From NCBI GenBank assembly GCA_902623415.1, contig CACNTU010000003.1:1-64000 (forward strand): a stretch of DNA of 64,000 nucleotides, in the 5' to 3' direction. Origin of the DNA: an uncultured Pelagibacteraceae bacterium. GTDB lineage: Bacteria > Pseudomonadota > Alphaproteobacteria > Pelagibacterales > Pelagibacteraceae. Every line of letters begins with the position of its first letter. The first letter of the stretch is position 1. The translations under genes and the position numbers were made by a program. Under the pieces are notes generated by a model that saw only the letters and a program-made list of their open reading frames with translations, ran no database searches and was not told the origin of the DNA. Positions 21,554 through 31,603 of the stretch are shown in pieces.

Positions 21554-21858
21554 TACTCTTTAATAATTTTAAAATTTTGGATTTTATTTACATCTTTTGT
21601 AATATTATAGACTCTTATGTCGTTTATATTTTTTTGAATTAACTCATCCTCAAAATACTGAGACTGATATTCAAGTAACCTCTCTGAGGAACTTAAATAA
21701 TTATACTCCAAGGAAACATTTTCAAATTCAGTCTTTAAAATTCTAATATTCTCTTTTGCTGTAAATATTTCATCTTCAATCTGTTTAGTCGTATTTTTTA
21801 TTATTGTAGTTGATAAGACTAAAAAAAAAATCACTACAGCTAAAGCAAACTTTTTCAC
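21553..21858 (-). CDS. ftsL: Cell division protein FtsL-like
   Basis: Small single-TM coiled-coil protein between rsmH and ftsI; mostly positional. Confidence 0.7.
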   Translation of the reverse strand: MKKFALAVVIFFLVLSTTIIKNTTKQIEDEIFTAKENIRILKTEFENVSLEYNYLSSSERLLEYQSQYFEDELIQKNINDIRVYNITKDVNKIQNFKIIKE

Positions 21859-22865
21859 AGTTTGTCTCCATAATTTTCAATTTCAATGTAATTTCTGAAT
21901 TGCTTCTCTATATCGGTATCAAAATTATAAAAATCTTTTTTTTTAATCACATATCTAAATTTAGCAGATCTAGATGGTGGGTTTTCATTAACCTCTTCAT
22001 CTGAGGGTGTTATTGGTTTTTTTTGAATTAAGTTAAACAGTGTATCTACTTGTTCAATAACTGGACTATATCGTGAAATACTTTTATTTTCAGATAGACT
22101 TTTAAAAAAATATTTTACTATTTTATCCTCCAAAGAGTGAAATGTAACTACCCCCAAAACACCACCTTTTTTTAAAACTTTAGTGGCATTAATAAGCCCA
22201 AAAATTAGCTCACTTATTTCTTTATTTACAAATATTCTAAGAGCCTGAAAAACCTTGGTCGCATTATGAACTTTAAAATTTTTTCTTTTTTTTGATTTAT
22301 CAATAATTTCAACTAAAGATTTAGTATCAATTTGATTTTTAGATCTTTCTTTTATGATATCTCGTGTAATAAATTTTGCCTCTTTTTCATCTCCAAATAA
22401 TTTAAAAATTTTTTCTAATTCTTTTTCATCGAGTTTGTTGATTACATCTTCTGCTGAATAACTATTTAATCCTAATTGCATATTTAATTTACCACTAGCA
22501 TCGAATGATAATCCTTTTTTTGGATCTTTTATTTGGGTATAAGAGTAACCAAGATCAAAAATTACACCTCTTATATTTTCATTTTTGAGCTTTAAATTAC
22601 TTAATTGACTAAATTTTATATTTTTAAAAATAAATCTATCTTCAAAGTTTTCTTTAAATTGATTAGCAATTTTTTCACTCTCTATGTCTCTATCAATAGC
22701 TATTACTTTTGTATTTTTAAAATCTAAAATTTTTTTGGAATAACCACCTTGACCGAAAGTACAATCGATAAATGTGCCACCATGTTGAGGGGAAATAACG
22801 CTAATAATTTCTTTTAGCAGTACCGGATAATGCTTTTGCATTTTCGGTACTATGGTGGCGTCCAT
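21855..22865 (-). CDS. rsmH: 16S rRNA (cytosine(1402)-N(4))-methyltransferase
   Basis: [56 protein letters not shown]. Confidence 0.96.
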   Translation of the reverse strand: MDATIVPKMQKHYPVLLKEIISVISPQHGGTFIDCTFGQGGYSKKILDFKNTKVIAIDRDIESEKIANQFKENFEDRFIFKNIKFSQLSNLKLKNENIRGVIFDLGYSYTQIKDPKKGLSFDASGKLNMQLGLNSYSAEDVINKLDEKELEKIFKLFGDEKEAKFITRDIIKERSKNQIDTKSLVEIIDKSKKRKNFKVHNATKVFQALRIFVNKEISELIFGLINATKVLKKGGVLGVVTFHSLEDKIVKYFFKSLSENKSISRYSPVIEQVDTLFNLIQKKPITPSDEEVNENPPSRSAKFRYVIKKKDFYNFDTDIEKQFRNYIEIENYGDKL

Positions 22866-22883
22866 TTATCTCTTGGAAGACCA

Positions 22884-24365
22884 TTAATTTTTTTGTCTTC
22901 TTAAGAATGCTGGTATCTCAAGATCATCTTCTTCCTCTTCATCTGAAGCCAATAAATCCTCAGGGCTTGAATTATCAGTTTCTGAACTAAATAAATCTGG
23001 TGCATCTGAGTCAACTCCGAATTCTTTTAAATCATTAGAGGTTTCTTCTTCATTGTTAGTATCTTGATGATCTTCATGGTTAGTTTCCATAGCTTCTTGA
23101 GCAAAAGATTTTTCCATTTCATTAACTGAACTATCCTGAACTATACTTTCGCTTTCCATGTTAGTATTTTGAACAACCTCTTCACTAATCATCTGATTAT
23201 GAGAACTCTCGGTTTGTTGTTCTTGAATAATCTCATTTTCAAGCTTTAAAGCATTCGCGCCATGTGTAATTGGATTTGATGCTGTTGTATTTGAAAAATT
23301 AAAAGATTGAGATGATCCCATGTTTGAAAAATCAGAGTAACCTGGATTACGGTTTTGAATTCTATGAACCATATTTACAACAGATTTTGATTCTGGTTGT
23401 TGTCCGTCTAAAGAGGTAGCAACAATTGAAACTCTCATTTTTCCATCTAGCTCAGTATCGGTGATAGCACCAATAATTAACTCTGCTTCAGGATCAACTT
23501 CAGCTCTTACTTTATTTACAGCTTCATCAACTTCAAAAAGTTTAAGATCTTTACCGCCAGTAATATTTACCAATAAACCTTTTGCACCTTTTAAAGTATA
23601 ATCATCTATAAGTGGGTTGCTAATTGCCATCTCTGCAGCTTTTAGAGCTCTACCTTCTCCTTCAGCTTCTCCAGTTCCCATCATAGCTTTACCCATCGCT
23701 GCCATAACGGTTTCAACATCAGCAAAATCTAAATTGATTAAGCCAGGTCTGACCATCAAATCGGTTATACTTTGAACACCATGCATTAAAACATTATTTG
23801 AAAGATTAAAAGACTCTTCGAATGTTGTTTGTTCGTTTGCTATTTTAAATAGGTTTTGATTTGGGATAACAATTATTGTATCAACATGTTTTCTTAATTC
23901 TTCTAAACCTTGTTGTGCTCTTCTCATTCTAGAGGGGCCTTCATATAAAAACGGAAGAGTCACAACGCCTACAGTTAATATATTTAATTCTTTAGCAGCT
24001 CTTGCGATGACATGAGCAGCACCAGTGCCCGTTCCACCACCCATACCAGCTGCAATAAAAACCATGTTTGCACCTTGAAGTGTATTTACAATTTCATTCA
24101 AAGATTCATCAGCTGCAGCTTGACCAATATCAAGTTTTGCACCTGCTCCTAAACCTTTTGTTAAATTTAATCCAATTTGAATTCTTGTTTTTGCTTTACT
24201 AAGCTTTAAATCTTGAGCATCGGTATTTACTGCAATAAACTCTACTCCTTGTAGATTGTTTTCTATCATTTCATTAATTGCATTTCCGCCAGCTCCACCG
24301 ACTCCTAAAACTAGTAGTCTTGGCTGTAGCTCTTTTATCTCTGGTGCTTTAAAATTAATTGTCAT
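22884..24365 (-). CDS. ftsZ: Cell division protein FtsZ
   Basis: [34 protein letters not shown]-terminal peptide [14 protein letters not shown]. Start set to [10 protein letters not shown] (CAT 24363-24365), preceded by SD-like AGGGGAC; the longer ORF start overlaps mraZ. Confidence 0.98.
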   Translation of the reverse strand: MTINFKAPEIKELQPRLLVLGVGGAGGNAINEMIENNLQGVEFIAVNTDAQDLKLSKAKTRIQIGLNLTKGLGAGAKLDIGQAAADESLNEIVNTLQGANMVFIAAGMGGGTGTGAAHVIARAAKELNILTVGVVTLPFLYEGPSRMRRAQQGLEELRKHVDTIIVIPNQNLFKIANEQTTFEESFNLSNNVLMHGVQSITDLMVRPGLINLDFADVETVMAAMGKAMMGTGEAEGEGRALKAAEMAISNPLIDDYTLKGAKGLLVNITGGKDLKLFEVDEAVNKVRAEVDPEAELIIGAITDTELDGKMRVSIVATSLDGQQPESKSVVNMVHRIQNRNPGYSDFSNMGSSQSFNFSNTTASNPITHGANALKLENEIIQEQQTESSHNQMISEEVVQNTNMESESIVQDSSVNEMEKSFAQEAMETNHEDHQDTNNEEETSNDLKEFGVDSDAPDLFSSETDNSSPEDLLASDEEEEDDLEIPAFLRRQKN

Positions 24366-24375
24366 CTTTTGTCCC

Positions 24376-24834
24376 CTATTGTTTGTTATGTTGAAGCTCC
24401 CATTTAAGATTACCACGATTAATATTTGCTTTTTTCCTCGCTGTTATCTTAAATTTTTCAAATGCTGTTGGTTCCCATATTTGAAATGTTTGGCCTTGAC
24501 CAACAAACAACATGCTATTTTTTATTTTTGCATGTTTTAATAATTTAGATGAAAGTAAAATTCTACCCTCACTATCAAATTGTAAATTTATACTTTCTGC
24601 TAATATTGATGTTGCAAAATAATCTCTTTTTTCTTCAAAGGGATTTAAAGAGTCAATTGCTGAAGAAATTTTTTCAATTCTATCTTGGGAACATGCTTCT
24701 ATAGATGAGTTATTAAATGATGGGTAACATATAACACCATTGTAACCTAGGTTGGATAAATGTGACCTAAAACTAGCAGGCACAGATACTCTTCCTTTTT
24801 TGTCTAATTTGTTTTCGTATGTTGATAAAAACAT
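24376..24834 (-). CDS. mraZ: Transcriptional regulator MraZ
   Basis: [25 protein letters not shown], two SpoVT/AbrB-like halves, [13 protein letters not shown]. Confidence 0.95.
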   Translation of the reverse strand: MFLSTYENKLDKKGRVSVPASFRSHLSNLGYNGVICYPSFNNSSIEACSQDRIEKISSAIDSLNPFEEKRDYFATSILAESINLQFDSEGRILLSSKLLKHAKIKNSMLFVGQGQTFQIWEPTAFEKFKITARKKANINRGNLKWELQHNKQ

Positions 24835-24853
24835 AAAACATAATTTCCTTTAT

Positions 24854-24907
24854 TCCCACATAAATGGGAATTTATGGGATATTATGGGTTTTATAACTAG
24901 ACGTCAA
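24854..24907 (-). promoter_or_regulatory. mraZ promoter with MraZ-type operator
   Basis: Minus strand TTGACG (24902-24907), 17-nt spacer, TAATAT (24879-24884). Plus-strand TGGGA 24865-24869, TGGGA 24875-24879, TGGGT 24885-24889 (10-bp period), with an inverted TCCCA at 24854-24858. Confidence 0.75.
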
Positions 24908-25015
24908 CACCTAATATTTTAATACTATTATTCTTTTAGTAATAAATAAAATAGCCACTTGTAATTATAAAAGGAGAACAAACTAAGAAACTTAAATTGA
25001 CTTTTTCATTTGAAG

Positions 25016-25372
25016 TGCCAGATAAACTATAAGCCGGGTTCTGTCATTTAAACCTATCATTTGTCTAGACTTAAGATCACTCTTAAGCTCAAGCAACTAA
25101 CCCTGATGACTAGCCAAGGACGGCTTTTAGTTTTTCAACAATGTCATCTCTACTTAGTCTTGCTCCCAGTGGGGTTTTCCAGCGTTCATTGTTACCAATA
25201 GAACCGGTGTGCTCTTACCACACCTTTTCACCCTTGCCATGTTATGGCGGTTTATTTTCTGTGGCACTATCCCTGGGGTTTCCCCCGCCAGGTATTACCT
25301 GGCACTGTGTCCTTGTAGAGCCCGGACTTTCCTCTTTAAGTAAACTTAAAGCGATAAGTCATTTATCTGGCG
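25016..25372 (-). ncRNA. rnpB: RNase P RNA, bacterial type A
   Basis: Minus strand: 5' GCCAGATAAA pairs with 3' TTTATCTGGC (P1); GAGGAAAGTCCGGGCTC; AGGGTGAAAAGGTGTGGTAAGAGCACACCGG; 3' ACAGAACCCGGCTTATAG. Confidence 0.96.
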
Positions 25373-25377
25373 ATTTC

Positions 25378-25405
25378 AATTTATTACTTTACTTTTACTT
25401 TTCAA
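25378..25405 (-). promoter_or_regulatory. Candidate rnpB promoter
   Basis: Minus strand TTGAAA (25400-25405), 16-nt spacer, TAAATT (25378-25383), about 7 nt upstream of the P1-predicted 5' end. Confidence 0.35.
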
Positions 25406-25411
25406 GTAAAA

Positions 25412-26161
25412 TTATTTTAGGTTTTTTGCAAGATTTTTACTTATTAACAAACACTCTTGGTCAATTATTCCATTAACCAAATCTTGTCTAAATCTTCTCT
25501 GAAAAGCTAATGTAATAATTTTTAAATATTTATTATTTTTAATTTTTTTATTCTTTGGATATCCAATTTTAAATAAATTTTTAATAAATAATTTGTTGTC
25601 AGAATATTTAGTTTTTACATTTCTATTTTTTAAAAGATAATTTGAATTCAAATTATGCCAATATCCAATTTTATATTTTGATAAATATTTCCATGGAAAT
25701 TTTTCTCCAGGATCTTTTTTTCTATCTGGTGCTACATCAGAGTGTCCCAAAATGTGGGATTTTTTAATATTATATTTTTGAATTAAAAATCTACTTAATT
25801 TTACTAAAGATTTTATTTGTTTTTTCGAAAAATTTTTATATATAAAATTATGACCAGGGTTATTGATTTCAATTCCTATAGAATTTTTATTTAAGAGTTT
25901 ATATTTTTTCCACGATGAAATTCCTGCGTGCCAAGCTACATATGAGTCAGGAACTAAATTTAAAATCTCTCCACTATTTTTAATAAAATAATGACTACTA
26001 ACTTTAGATTTTTGGTCTAATAATTTGTTAATAGCATTTTTCTCATTTTTCATTCCAGTATAATGAAAAATTAAAAACTTTATTTGTTTAGATTTTCTTT
26101 TTTTTTTGTCAAAATTTAAAGAGTAATTCTTGGTTGTATTTATACTCAATTTAGACATCAA
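25412..26161 (-). CDS. ampD: N-acetylmuramoyl-L-alanine amidase, AmpD/Amidase_2 family
   Basis: FLIFHYTGM, SSHYFIKNSGEILNLVPDSYVAWHAGISSW, NSIGIEINNPGH, ILGHSDVAPDRKKDPGEKFPW. Confidence 0.92.
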   Translation of the reverse strand: MMSKLSINTTKNYSLNFDKKKRKSKQIKFLIFHYTGMKNEKNAINKLLDQKSKVSSHYFIKNSGEILNLVPDSYVAWHAGISSWKKYKLLNKNSIGIEINNPGHNFIYKNFSKKQIKSLVKLSRFLIQKYNIKKSHILGHSDVAPDRKKDPGEKFPWKYLSKYKIGYWHNLNSNYLLKNRNVKTKYSDNKLFIKNLFKIGYPKNKKIKNNKYLKIITLAFQRRFRQDLVNGIIDQECLLISKNLAKNLK

Positions 26162-26248
26162 ATTTAGCTACTTTATCGACATTTTATAGTCACTTTTTAA
26201 AAATAAATGTTAATTTACTTTTAAAATTTATATATTATACAGAAATAA

Positions 26249-27043
26249 ATGTTTAGAAAATTTACAATTACCTTGATCGTACTTTTATTGTTCTCTTTTA
26301 ATTTTAGTAATGCTAAAGCTGGCTCAAACGATGAATTAATTTTGGAAAAAAATCAACCAGCTGAGGTAAAAGATTGTTTTGAAAAAATAAATAGAGTGAC
26401 ATTTGCATTCAATCAAGCACTTGATGGTGTTATTTTTAAACCTGTGGCTAGCGCCTATAGACTGCTTCCTCCACCTATAAAATCAGGTGTGAGTAATTCT
26501 CTAAATAACTTATCTAATGTTTTAACAATCCCTAATAACATACTTCAAGGAGAATTAAAAAAAGCTGGAGTAAATACAGGTAGGTTTTTAATTAATACAA
26601 CAATTGGTATCCTGGGTATTGTAGATGTTGCAACAGACTTGGGATTTCCTGAATATGAAAAAGAAGATTATGGTCAATCGCTCGCTACAATGGGAGTTGG
26701 ACCTGGATGTTATGTTGTTTTACCAATTTTAGGTCCAAGCACTATAAGAGATGCAACAGCATCTGTAGCTAATTTTGTTGGTGGAGACGCATGGTACAAT
26801 GTTAGTGTTGAGAACGATACTAGATATTTTAGTGATTTTGACTACTACGCATCTAAGATAATGTCTGGAGTAGACTTTAGAGCAAAAAACTTTGATTCAA
26901 TTGAAAACTTGGAAAAAAACTCAATTGATTTTTATGCATCTGTAAAAAGTTTATATTTACAAGATAGACAACAAAAAATCCTTAACACAAATAAAATTGT
27001 TGACACCCAAAATGATGGTGATTGGGAAGAAATAGAAAACTAA
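26249..27043 (+). CDS. mlaA: MlaA (VacJ) family lipoprotein / phospholipid transport protein
   Basis: CFEKINRVTFAFNQALDGVIFKPVASAYRLLPPPIKSGVSNSLNNLSNV, GVGPGCYVVLPILGPSTIRD. Confidence 0.9.
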   Translation: MFRKFTITLIVLLLFSFNFSNAKAGSNDELILEKNQPAEVKDCFEKINRVTFAFNQALDGVIFKPVASAYRLLPPPIKSGVSNSLNNLSNVLTIPNNILQGELKKAGVNTGRFLINTTIGILGIVDVATDLGFPEYEKEDYGQSLATMGVGPGCYVVLPILGPSTIRDATASVANFVGGDAWYNVSVENDTRYFSDFDYYASKIMSGVDFRAKNFDSIENLEKNSIDFYASVKSLYLQDRQQKILNTNKIVDTQNDGDWEEIEN

Positions 27044-27059
27044 TAATTTAAATTTAGTA

Positions 27060-27650
27060 ATGAGTATTAAAAAAATATTTTATTTTGCTATCTTTTTAAT
27101 TTTTTATCAAACAAATGTTTTATCTATCGAGCCAGATGTGTTTGTTCAATCAACAGTCAATAGGGCATCTGCAATTTTGTCAAAAAATATAGCTAAGAAT
27201 GAAAAAATAGATGAATTAAAATTAATTGCAAAAGAAACAGTCGATATAAGAGGAGTAGGATTCTACTCTTTAGGATCTGCAAGAAAAGATTTAAATGAGG
27301 AACAGAAAAATAACTATTCAAGTTTATTTGAACAATACTTTTTAAAAAGTTTTTCTAGTAGATTAGCTGAGTATACAAATCCACAAATTGAGGTAACAGG
27401 TAAAGAAAAGCTTAACGATAAATACACCATTGTTAATAGCACTCTTGTTGCAACGAATGAAAGACCTGAGGTAAAAATTGATTGGAGAATTTATACAAAA
27501 AATCCAGAGAATCCTCTAATAAGAGATTTAATTATTGAAGGATTAAGTCTAGCAAGAACTCAAAAAGAAGAATTCTCCTCTATATTAAATTCTAATGATG
27601 GTAATATAGAGGCATTATTTAAGAGTTTAGAAGAATTTTCAAAGAACTAA
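27060..27650 (+). CDS. MlaC-like phospholipid-binding protein (Ttg2D/MlaC family)
   Basis: Signal peptide; position after mlaA; VDIRGVGFYSLGSARKDLNEEQKNNYSSLFEQYFLKSFSSRLAEYTNPQIEVTG. Confidence 0.8.
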   Translation: MSIKKIFYFAIFLIFYQTNVLSIEPDVFVQSTVNRASAILSKNIAKNEKIDELKLIAKETVDIRGVGFYSLGSARKDLNEEQKNNYSSLFEQYFLKSFSSRLAEYTNPQIEVTGKEKLNDKYTIVNSTLVATNERPEVKIDWRIYTKNPENPLIRDLIIEGLSLARTQKEEFSSILNSNDGNIEALFKSLEEFSKN

Positions 27651-29440
27651 TTATTTTTAATCCTAAACAAACCTATTGTAAAAAAAAATATAATTACAAT
27701 GAAGGATAATAAAATTGAAATCAAGCTAATATAATTTGAAATAATTTGAACTTTGCTAAAATTGAAATTAAATTTTTCATAATTTAAAAACTTTAATAAA
27801 TTTTGCTCTTCATCATCCTTAAATATATCGCCTGGTAAACAATTGTTTTCTTTGGGAAATAAAAAACATGATGGGTTAAAAAATGTAATTTTATTTTTAA
27901 ATTCTTTAATATTAGAATAATACAAAATACTTTTATCTTTTAAAATTTTTCTTTTACCAAACTTAATATTATTTGTGTTTAATTTTTCTAATCCATATCC
28001 GAATATTGGTTGATAACAAAAAAGAGGTGAAAACGAATAATAAAATGCATCATTTCTATTTCTAATTTTTTTCACTGTACCATCATTATTAATTAAAGCA
28101 GAGGGTCCATTTATTTGAGGTTTAAAATTATTGTTTAATTTTTCATTAAAAATTTCGCTATCTTTCATGTTGTAACTAGCTGTTTCTATGTAAATTGAAT
28201 TATCTTTCAAATAATTTTGAGAAATCAAAATAATAATAAAAATTAATGATAAGTATTTTTTAAATCTCAACGAAAACTTAGAATTTTCTAACAAAAAACA
28301 TGTCAAGATTATTATAGGTAAAATATAAATTACCATCCACCTAAATTGAACCCATGTGCTTTTTAAAATTGGTATTTTTGATATTAAATCATTTTGACCA
28401 AACAGATTTATATTGAAAAATATTGGTATAAAAAAAATAATTAATATAATTAATAAATTTCTAATGTTTTTATATTCAAAGTAAAAATTTTTTTTATGTA
28501 TAAAAAATATTAAAAAAATAGATAAAACTGGAATTATACTAATAGAAAAATCTATTTCATGAATTCCAAAATTTAACATTGCAGTTATATTTTCATTAAA
28601 ATATTCAATATCTGGTTTGAGAAAAAAAGATGAAAAAAATATTTTCATATAGCTTATTATTGAATTGAATTCGGTAGAAGAATACACTCTAGGAAAGTTT
28701 GATAGAAAATAAAGGCTAGACACAATTTTAGACAAAGAGATTAAGCTTCCTATAAATAAGGAAAGAACAAAATTATAAAAAATTTTGAAATTATTCTTTA
28801 TGATGCCATATAAAAGTATTGTGCAGAATATACTTGCAATAATAATTAAAATTATCGGACCTGATCCAGAGTGAAAGAAATTTGCAAATATTAATGACGA
28901 AATAATTAAATTAATAATTCTTGATTTTTTATTTTGTTTCTCAAAACTTTTAATCAAGAAAAAACAAAATAATGGTATGAAAACAAAACTTAAATAAGCT
29001 ACGTGTCCAATTATTGCTCTATAAACAAAAAATCCATTAAATAAAAATAAACTTGCACTTAATAAAGCTGTGTATTTGTTAAAATTTAATTTTTTACCTA
29101 ATAAAAACATACCAAGAAAGCTAATTATTGATAAAATAAAGAATAAAATTTTTGTAGCTTGTATTGGATCAAATATTAAAAATACTAACTGATTTATTGA
29201 ATAAAACATTGATTGAGGATCAGCAAAATATGGTAACCCACAACAAAAACTAGGAGTAAACCAAGGTATTGCTAAAAAATTATTTTGAAACCATATTTTA
29301 CCAAAAATTAAATTTGGAATAAACTGTTCATAATCGTGACCCAAGTTATCTGTAAAAAATTTTTGAAAAATAATTTGGTGTGTAAAAATTATAAATATAA
29401 TTAAAAAATATAAAAAAATATTTTCAGATATTCTATTCAT
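27647..29440 (-). CDS. Multi-TM membrane protein, possibly a YfhO-like/GT-C-fold family member
   Basis: Many hydrophobic segments, PWFTPSFCCGLPYFADPQSMFYS resembles YfhO-type N-terminal motif; large C-terminal non-TM section. Confidence 0.5.
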   Translation of the reverse strand: MNRISENIFLYFLIIFIIFTHQIIFQKFFTDNLGHDYEQFIPNLIFGKIWFQNNFLAIPWFTPSFCCGLPYFADPQSMFYSINQLVFLIFDPIQATKILFFILSIISFLGMFLLGKKLNFNKYTALLSASLFLFNGFFVYRAIIGHVAYLSFVFIPLFCFFLIKSFEKQNKKSRIINLIISSLIFANFFHSGSGPIILIIIASIFCTILLYGIIKNNFKIFYNFVLSLFIGSLISLSKIVSSLYFLSNFPRVYSSTEFNSIISYMKIFFSSFFLKPDIEYFNENITAMLNFGIHEIDFSISIIPVLSIFLIFFIHKKNFYFEYKNIRNLLIILIIFFIPIFFNINLFGQNDLISKIPILKSTWVQFRWMVIYILPIIILTCFLLENSKFSLRFKKYLSLIFIIILISQNYLKDNSIYIETASYNMKDSEIFNEKLNNNFKPQINGPSALINNDGTVKKIRNRNDAFYYSFSPLFCYQPIFGYGLEKLNTNNIKFGKRKILKDKSILYYSNIKEFKNKITFFNPSCFLFPKENNCLPGDIFKDDEEQNLLKFLNYEKFNFNFSKVQIISNYISLISILLSFIVIIFFFTIGLFRIKNN

Positions 29441-29502
29441 TTTATATATGGTGAGGTTTTATTAGCTTTAGCATAACTAGATTAAATAAAAACATCAATC
29501 GG

Positions 29503-29576
29503 TGGGCCCGCCAGGACTCGAACCTGGGACCAATACATTATGAGTGTACTGCTCTAACCAACTGAGCTACAGGCCC
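29503..29576 (-). tRNA. tRNA with CAT anticodon (tRNA-Ile2 or elongator tRNA-Met)
   Basis: GGGCCTG TA GCTC AGTTGGTTA GAGC A GTACA CTCATAA TGTAT TGGTC CCAGG TTCGAGT CCTGG CGGGCCC A; anticodon CAT; 3' end continues CCG, so CCA not fully encoded. Confidence 0.92.
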
Positions 29577-29633
29577 AAATACAGATTTAATTATATCATT
29601 TTTAGTTACTATTCAATTAAAGATAATTAATTA

Positions 29634-29708
29634 TGGTGGGCCGTGTTGGTTACGCTCCAACTACCCCTGCAATGTCAATGCAGTACTCTACTATTGAGCT
29701 AACGGCCC
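29634..29708 (-). tRNA. tRNA-Val(GAC)-like gene with atypical D- and T-loops
   Basis: GGGCCGT TA GCTC AATAGTA GAGT A CTGCA TTGACAT TGCAG GGGTA GTTGG AGCGTAA CCAAC ACGGCCC A CCA; cloverleaf stems intact (one G-T in the D-stem), CCA encoded. Confidence 0.8.
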
Positions 29709-29712
29709 AGTA

Positions 29713-31536
29713 CTAACTTTCCAAGAAACTTTTTAATTGTTTTGATCTGCTAGGATGTTTCAATTTTCTTAAAGCTTTAGCTTCAATTTGTCTAATTCTT
29801 TCCCTGGTTACTGAAAACTGCAAACCAACTTCCTCTAAAGTATGATCTGTATTCATTCCCACACCAAATCTCATTCTCAAAACTCTTTCCTCTCTTGGTG
29901 TAAGTGTGGATAAAATTTTTGTTGTTGCCTCTCCAAGATTTGACTTAATTGCCTGTTCTAATGGTGCTAAAGCTTTAGTATCCTCTATGAAATCACCTAA
30001 ACTACTGTCTTCTTCATCTCCAACTGGTTTTTCTAAAGACACAGGTTCTTTAGATATTTTTAAAACTTTTCTAACTTTATCAAGTGGCATTCTAAGTTTT
30101 TTAGCTAATTCCTCAGGTGTAGCTTCTCTACCAAATTCACTTAAAATTAATCTCTGAGTTCTAACTATTTTATTAATAGTTTCAATCATATGTACAGGAA
30201 TACGAATAGTTCTTGCTTGGTCAGCTATTGATCTCGTTATCGCCTGTCTAATCCACCAAGTGGCATAAGTTGAAAATTTATAACCTCTCCTGTATTCAAA
30301 CTTATCTACTGCTTTCATCAATCCAATATTTCCTTCTTGAATTAAATCTAAAAATTGCAAACCTCTATTTGTATATTTTTTTGCTATTGATATTACTAAT
30401 CTTAAATTCGCCTCCACCATTTCTTTTTTTGCTATTCTAGACTCTTTCTCGCCTTTTTGAACTCTGCTAACTAATTTTTTAAAATCAGTAACAGAAATTC
30501 CAAGTTTATAACTAATTTCAATTAGTCTTTCTCTAATATTTTTAAACTCTTCTCTATTTTTTGAAAAAAATTGCTTCCAAACTGAATTGGTATCTAAAAA
30601 TTTTTTTAGATTTGGATTAATTTCGTTGCCAACATAAAATTTGATAAATTCATTTCTTTGTATTTTTTGATCCATAGCAAGTCTAAGAAGATTACCCTCA
30701 AGTGAAATAATTTTTTTATTTTCCACATAATGTTTTTGAACCAACCCTTCTAAAACTGATGGAGATAATTGTAAGGATTTTATATTTTCTAAAATATCAT
30801 TAACTAGTTTTTCATATCCCTTTTCTTTAGCAGTTGAAAAATTTTGAGACTTTAACACACACTCAAGTTTTTCCTTTTGATACTTAATCAACTTGGTGTA
30901 TTCTTTTGTAAGTGTGTTAACTGTTTTTAAAACTTTTGGTTTAATTTCTGTCTCCATTGCGGCAAGTGTTGGGTTAAAATCATCTTCTTCATCAGAAGCA
31001 CCCTCCTCTTTGTCGATTTCTCCTGAATTTTTTTGCTTAGCACTTGGTCCGGTAGACTCATCTTCCATATAGTTAGTATCTATGTCTATGATTTCTCTAA
31101 CAAGAATTTCATCTTTTTGTAATTGCTCATTCCACTCAAAAAATTGTTGCGCAGTAATTGGGCTTTGAGAAAGTGCAATTAGCATTACATCTTTTCCTGC
31201 CTCTATTCTTTTTGCAATTGCTATTTCACCTTCTCTAGATAAAAGTTCAACACCACCCATCTCTCGCAAATACATTCTGATAGGATCATCACTTTTCTCA
31301 ATAGTCTTACCTTCTTCTTTGTTTGAATTTTCTTTTTTTCTTAAAACTTTAAAATCAGATTTTTTTTCAACCAAAGTAACATTTTCATCCAATATATGAA
31401 TAAATGCTTGAGATAAATTTTCATCAGATAAATTTCTCTTACCTAAAGATTTACTTAACTCTTCATAAGTAATAAATCCCCTATGGGTTCCTCGACCCAT
31501 AAGTCTAGCAAATGATTTTGTAATAATTCTTTCCAC
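29713..31536 (-). CDS. rpoD: RNA polymerase primary sigma factor RpoD (sigma70)
   Basis: [109 protein letters not shown]. Confidence 0.98.
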   Translation of the reverse strand: MERIITKSFARLMGRGTHRGFITYEELSKSLGKRNLSDENLSQAFIHILDENVTLVEKKSDFKVLRKKENSNKEEGKTIEKSDDPIRMYLREMGGVELLSREGEIAIAKRIEAGKDVMLIALSQSPITAQQFFEWNEQLQKDEILVREIIDIDTNYMEDESTGPSAKQKNSGEIDKEEGASDEEDDFNPTLAAMETEIKPKVLKTVNTLTKEYTKLIKYQKEKLECVLKSQNFSTAKEKGYEKLVNDILENIKSLQLSPSVLEGLVQKHYVENKKIISLEGNLLRLAMDQKIQRNEFIKFYVGNEINPNLKKFLDTNSVWKQFFSKNREEFKNIRERLIEISYKLGISVTDFKKLVSRVQKGEKESRIAKKEMVEANLRLVISIAKKYTNRGLQFLDLIQEGNIGLMKAVDKFEYRRGYKFSTYATWWIRQAITRSIADQARTIRIPVHMIETINKIVRTQRLILSEFGREATPEELAKKLRMPLDKVRKVLKISKEPVSLEKPVGDEEDSSLGDFIEDTKALAPLEQAIKSNLGEATTKILSTLTPREERVLRMRFGVGMNTDHTLEEVGLQFSVTRERIRQIEAKALRKLKHPSRSKQLKSFLES

Positions 31537-31603
31537 GATAATTTGAGTTTAAAGGTCTTATATAATGTCAATTATATAAAAATCTATTAATAATTTAGTC
31601 AGT

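Noticed and set aside
24256-24540. 94-aa plus-strand ORF across the mraZ/ftsZ junction
   Set aside because: Antisense to two clear genes; no family signal
25141-25476. 111-aa plus-strand ORF
   Set aside because: Lies antisense to rnpB and the ampD 3' end; no protein-like family signal
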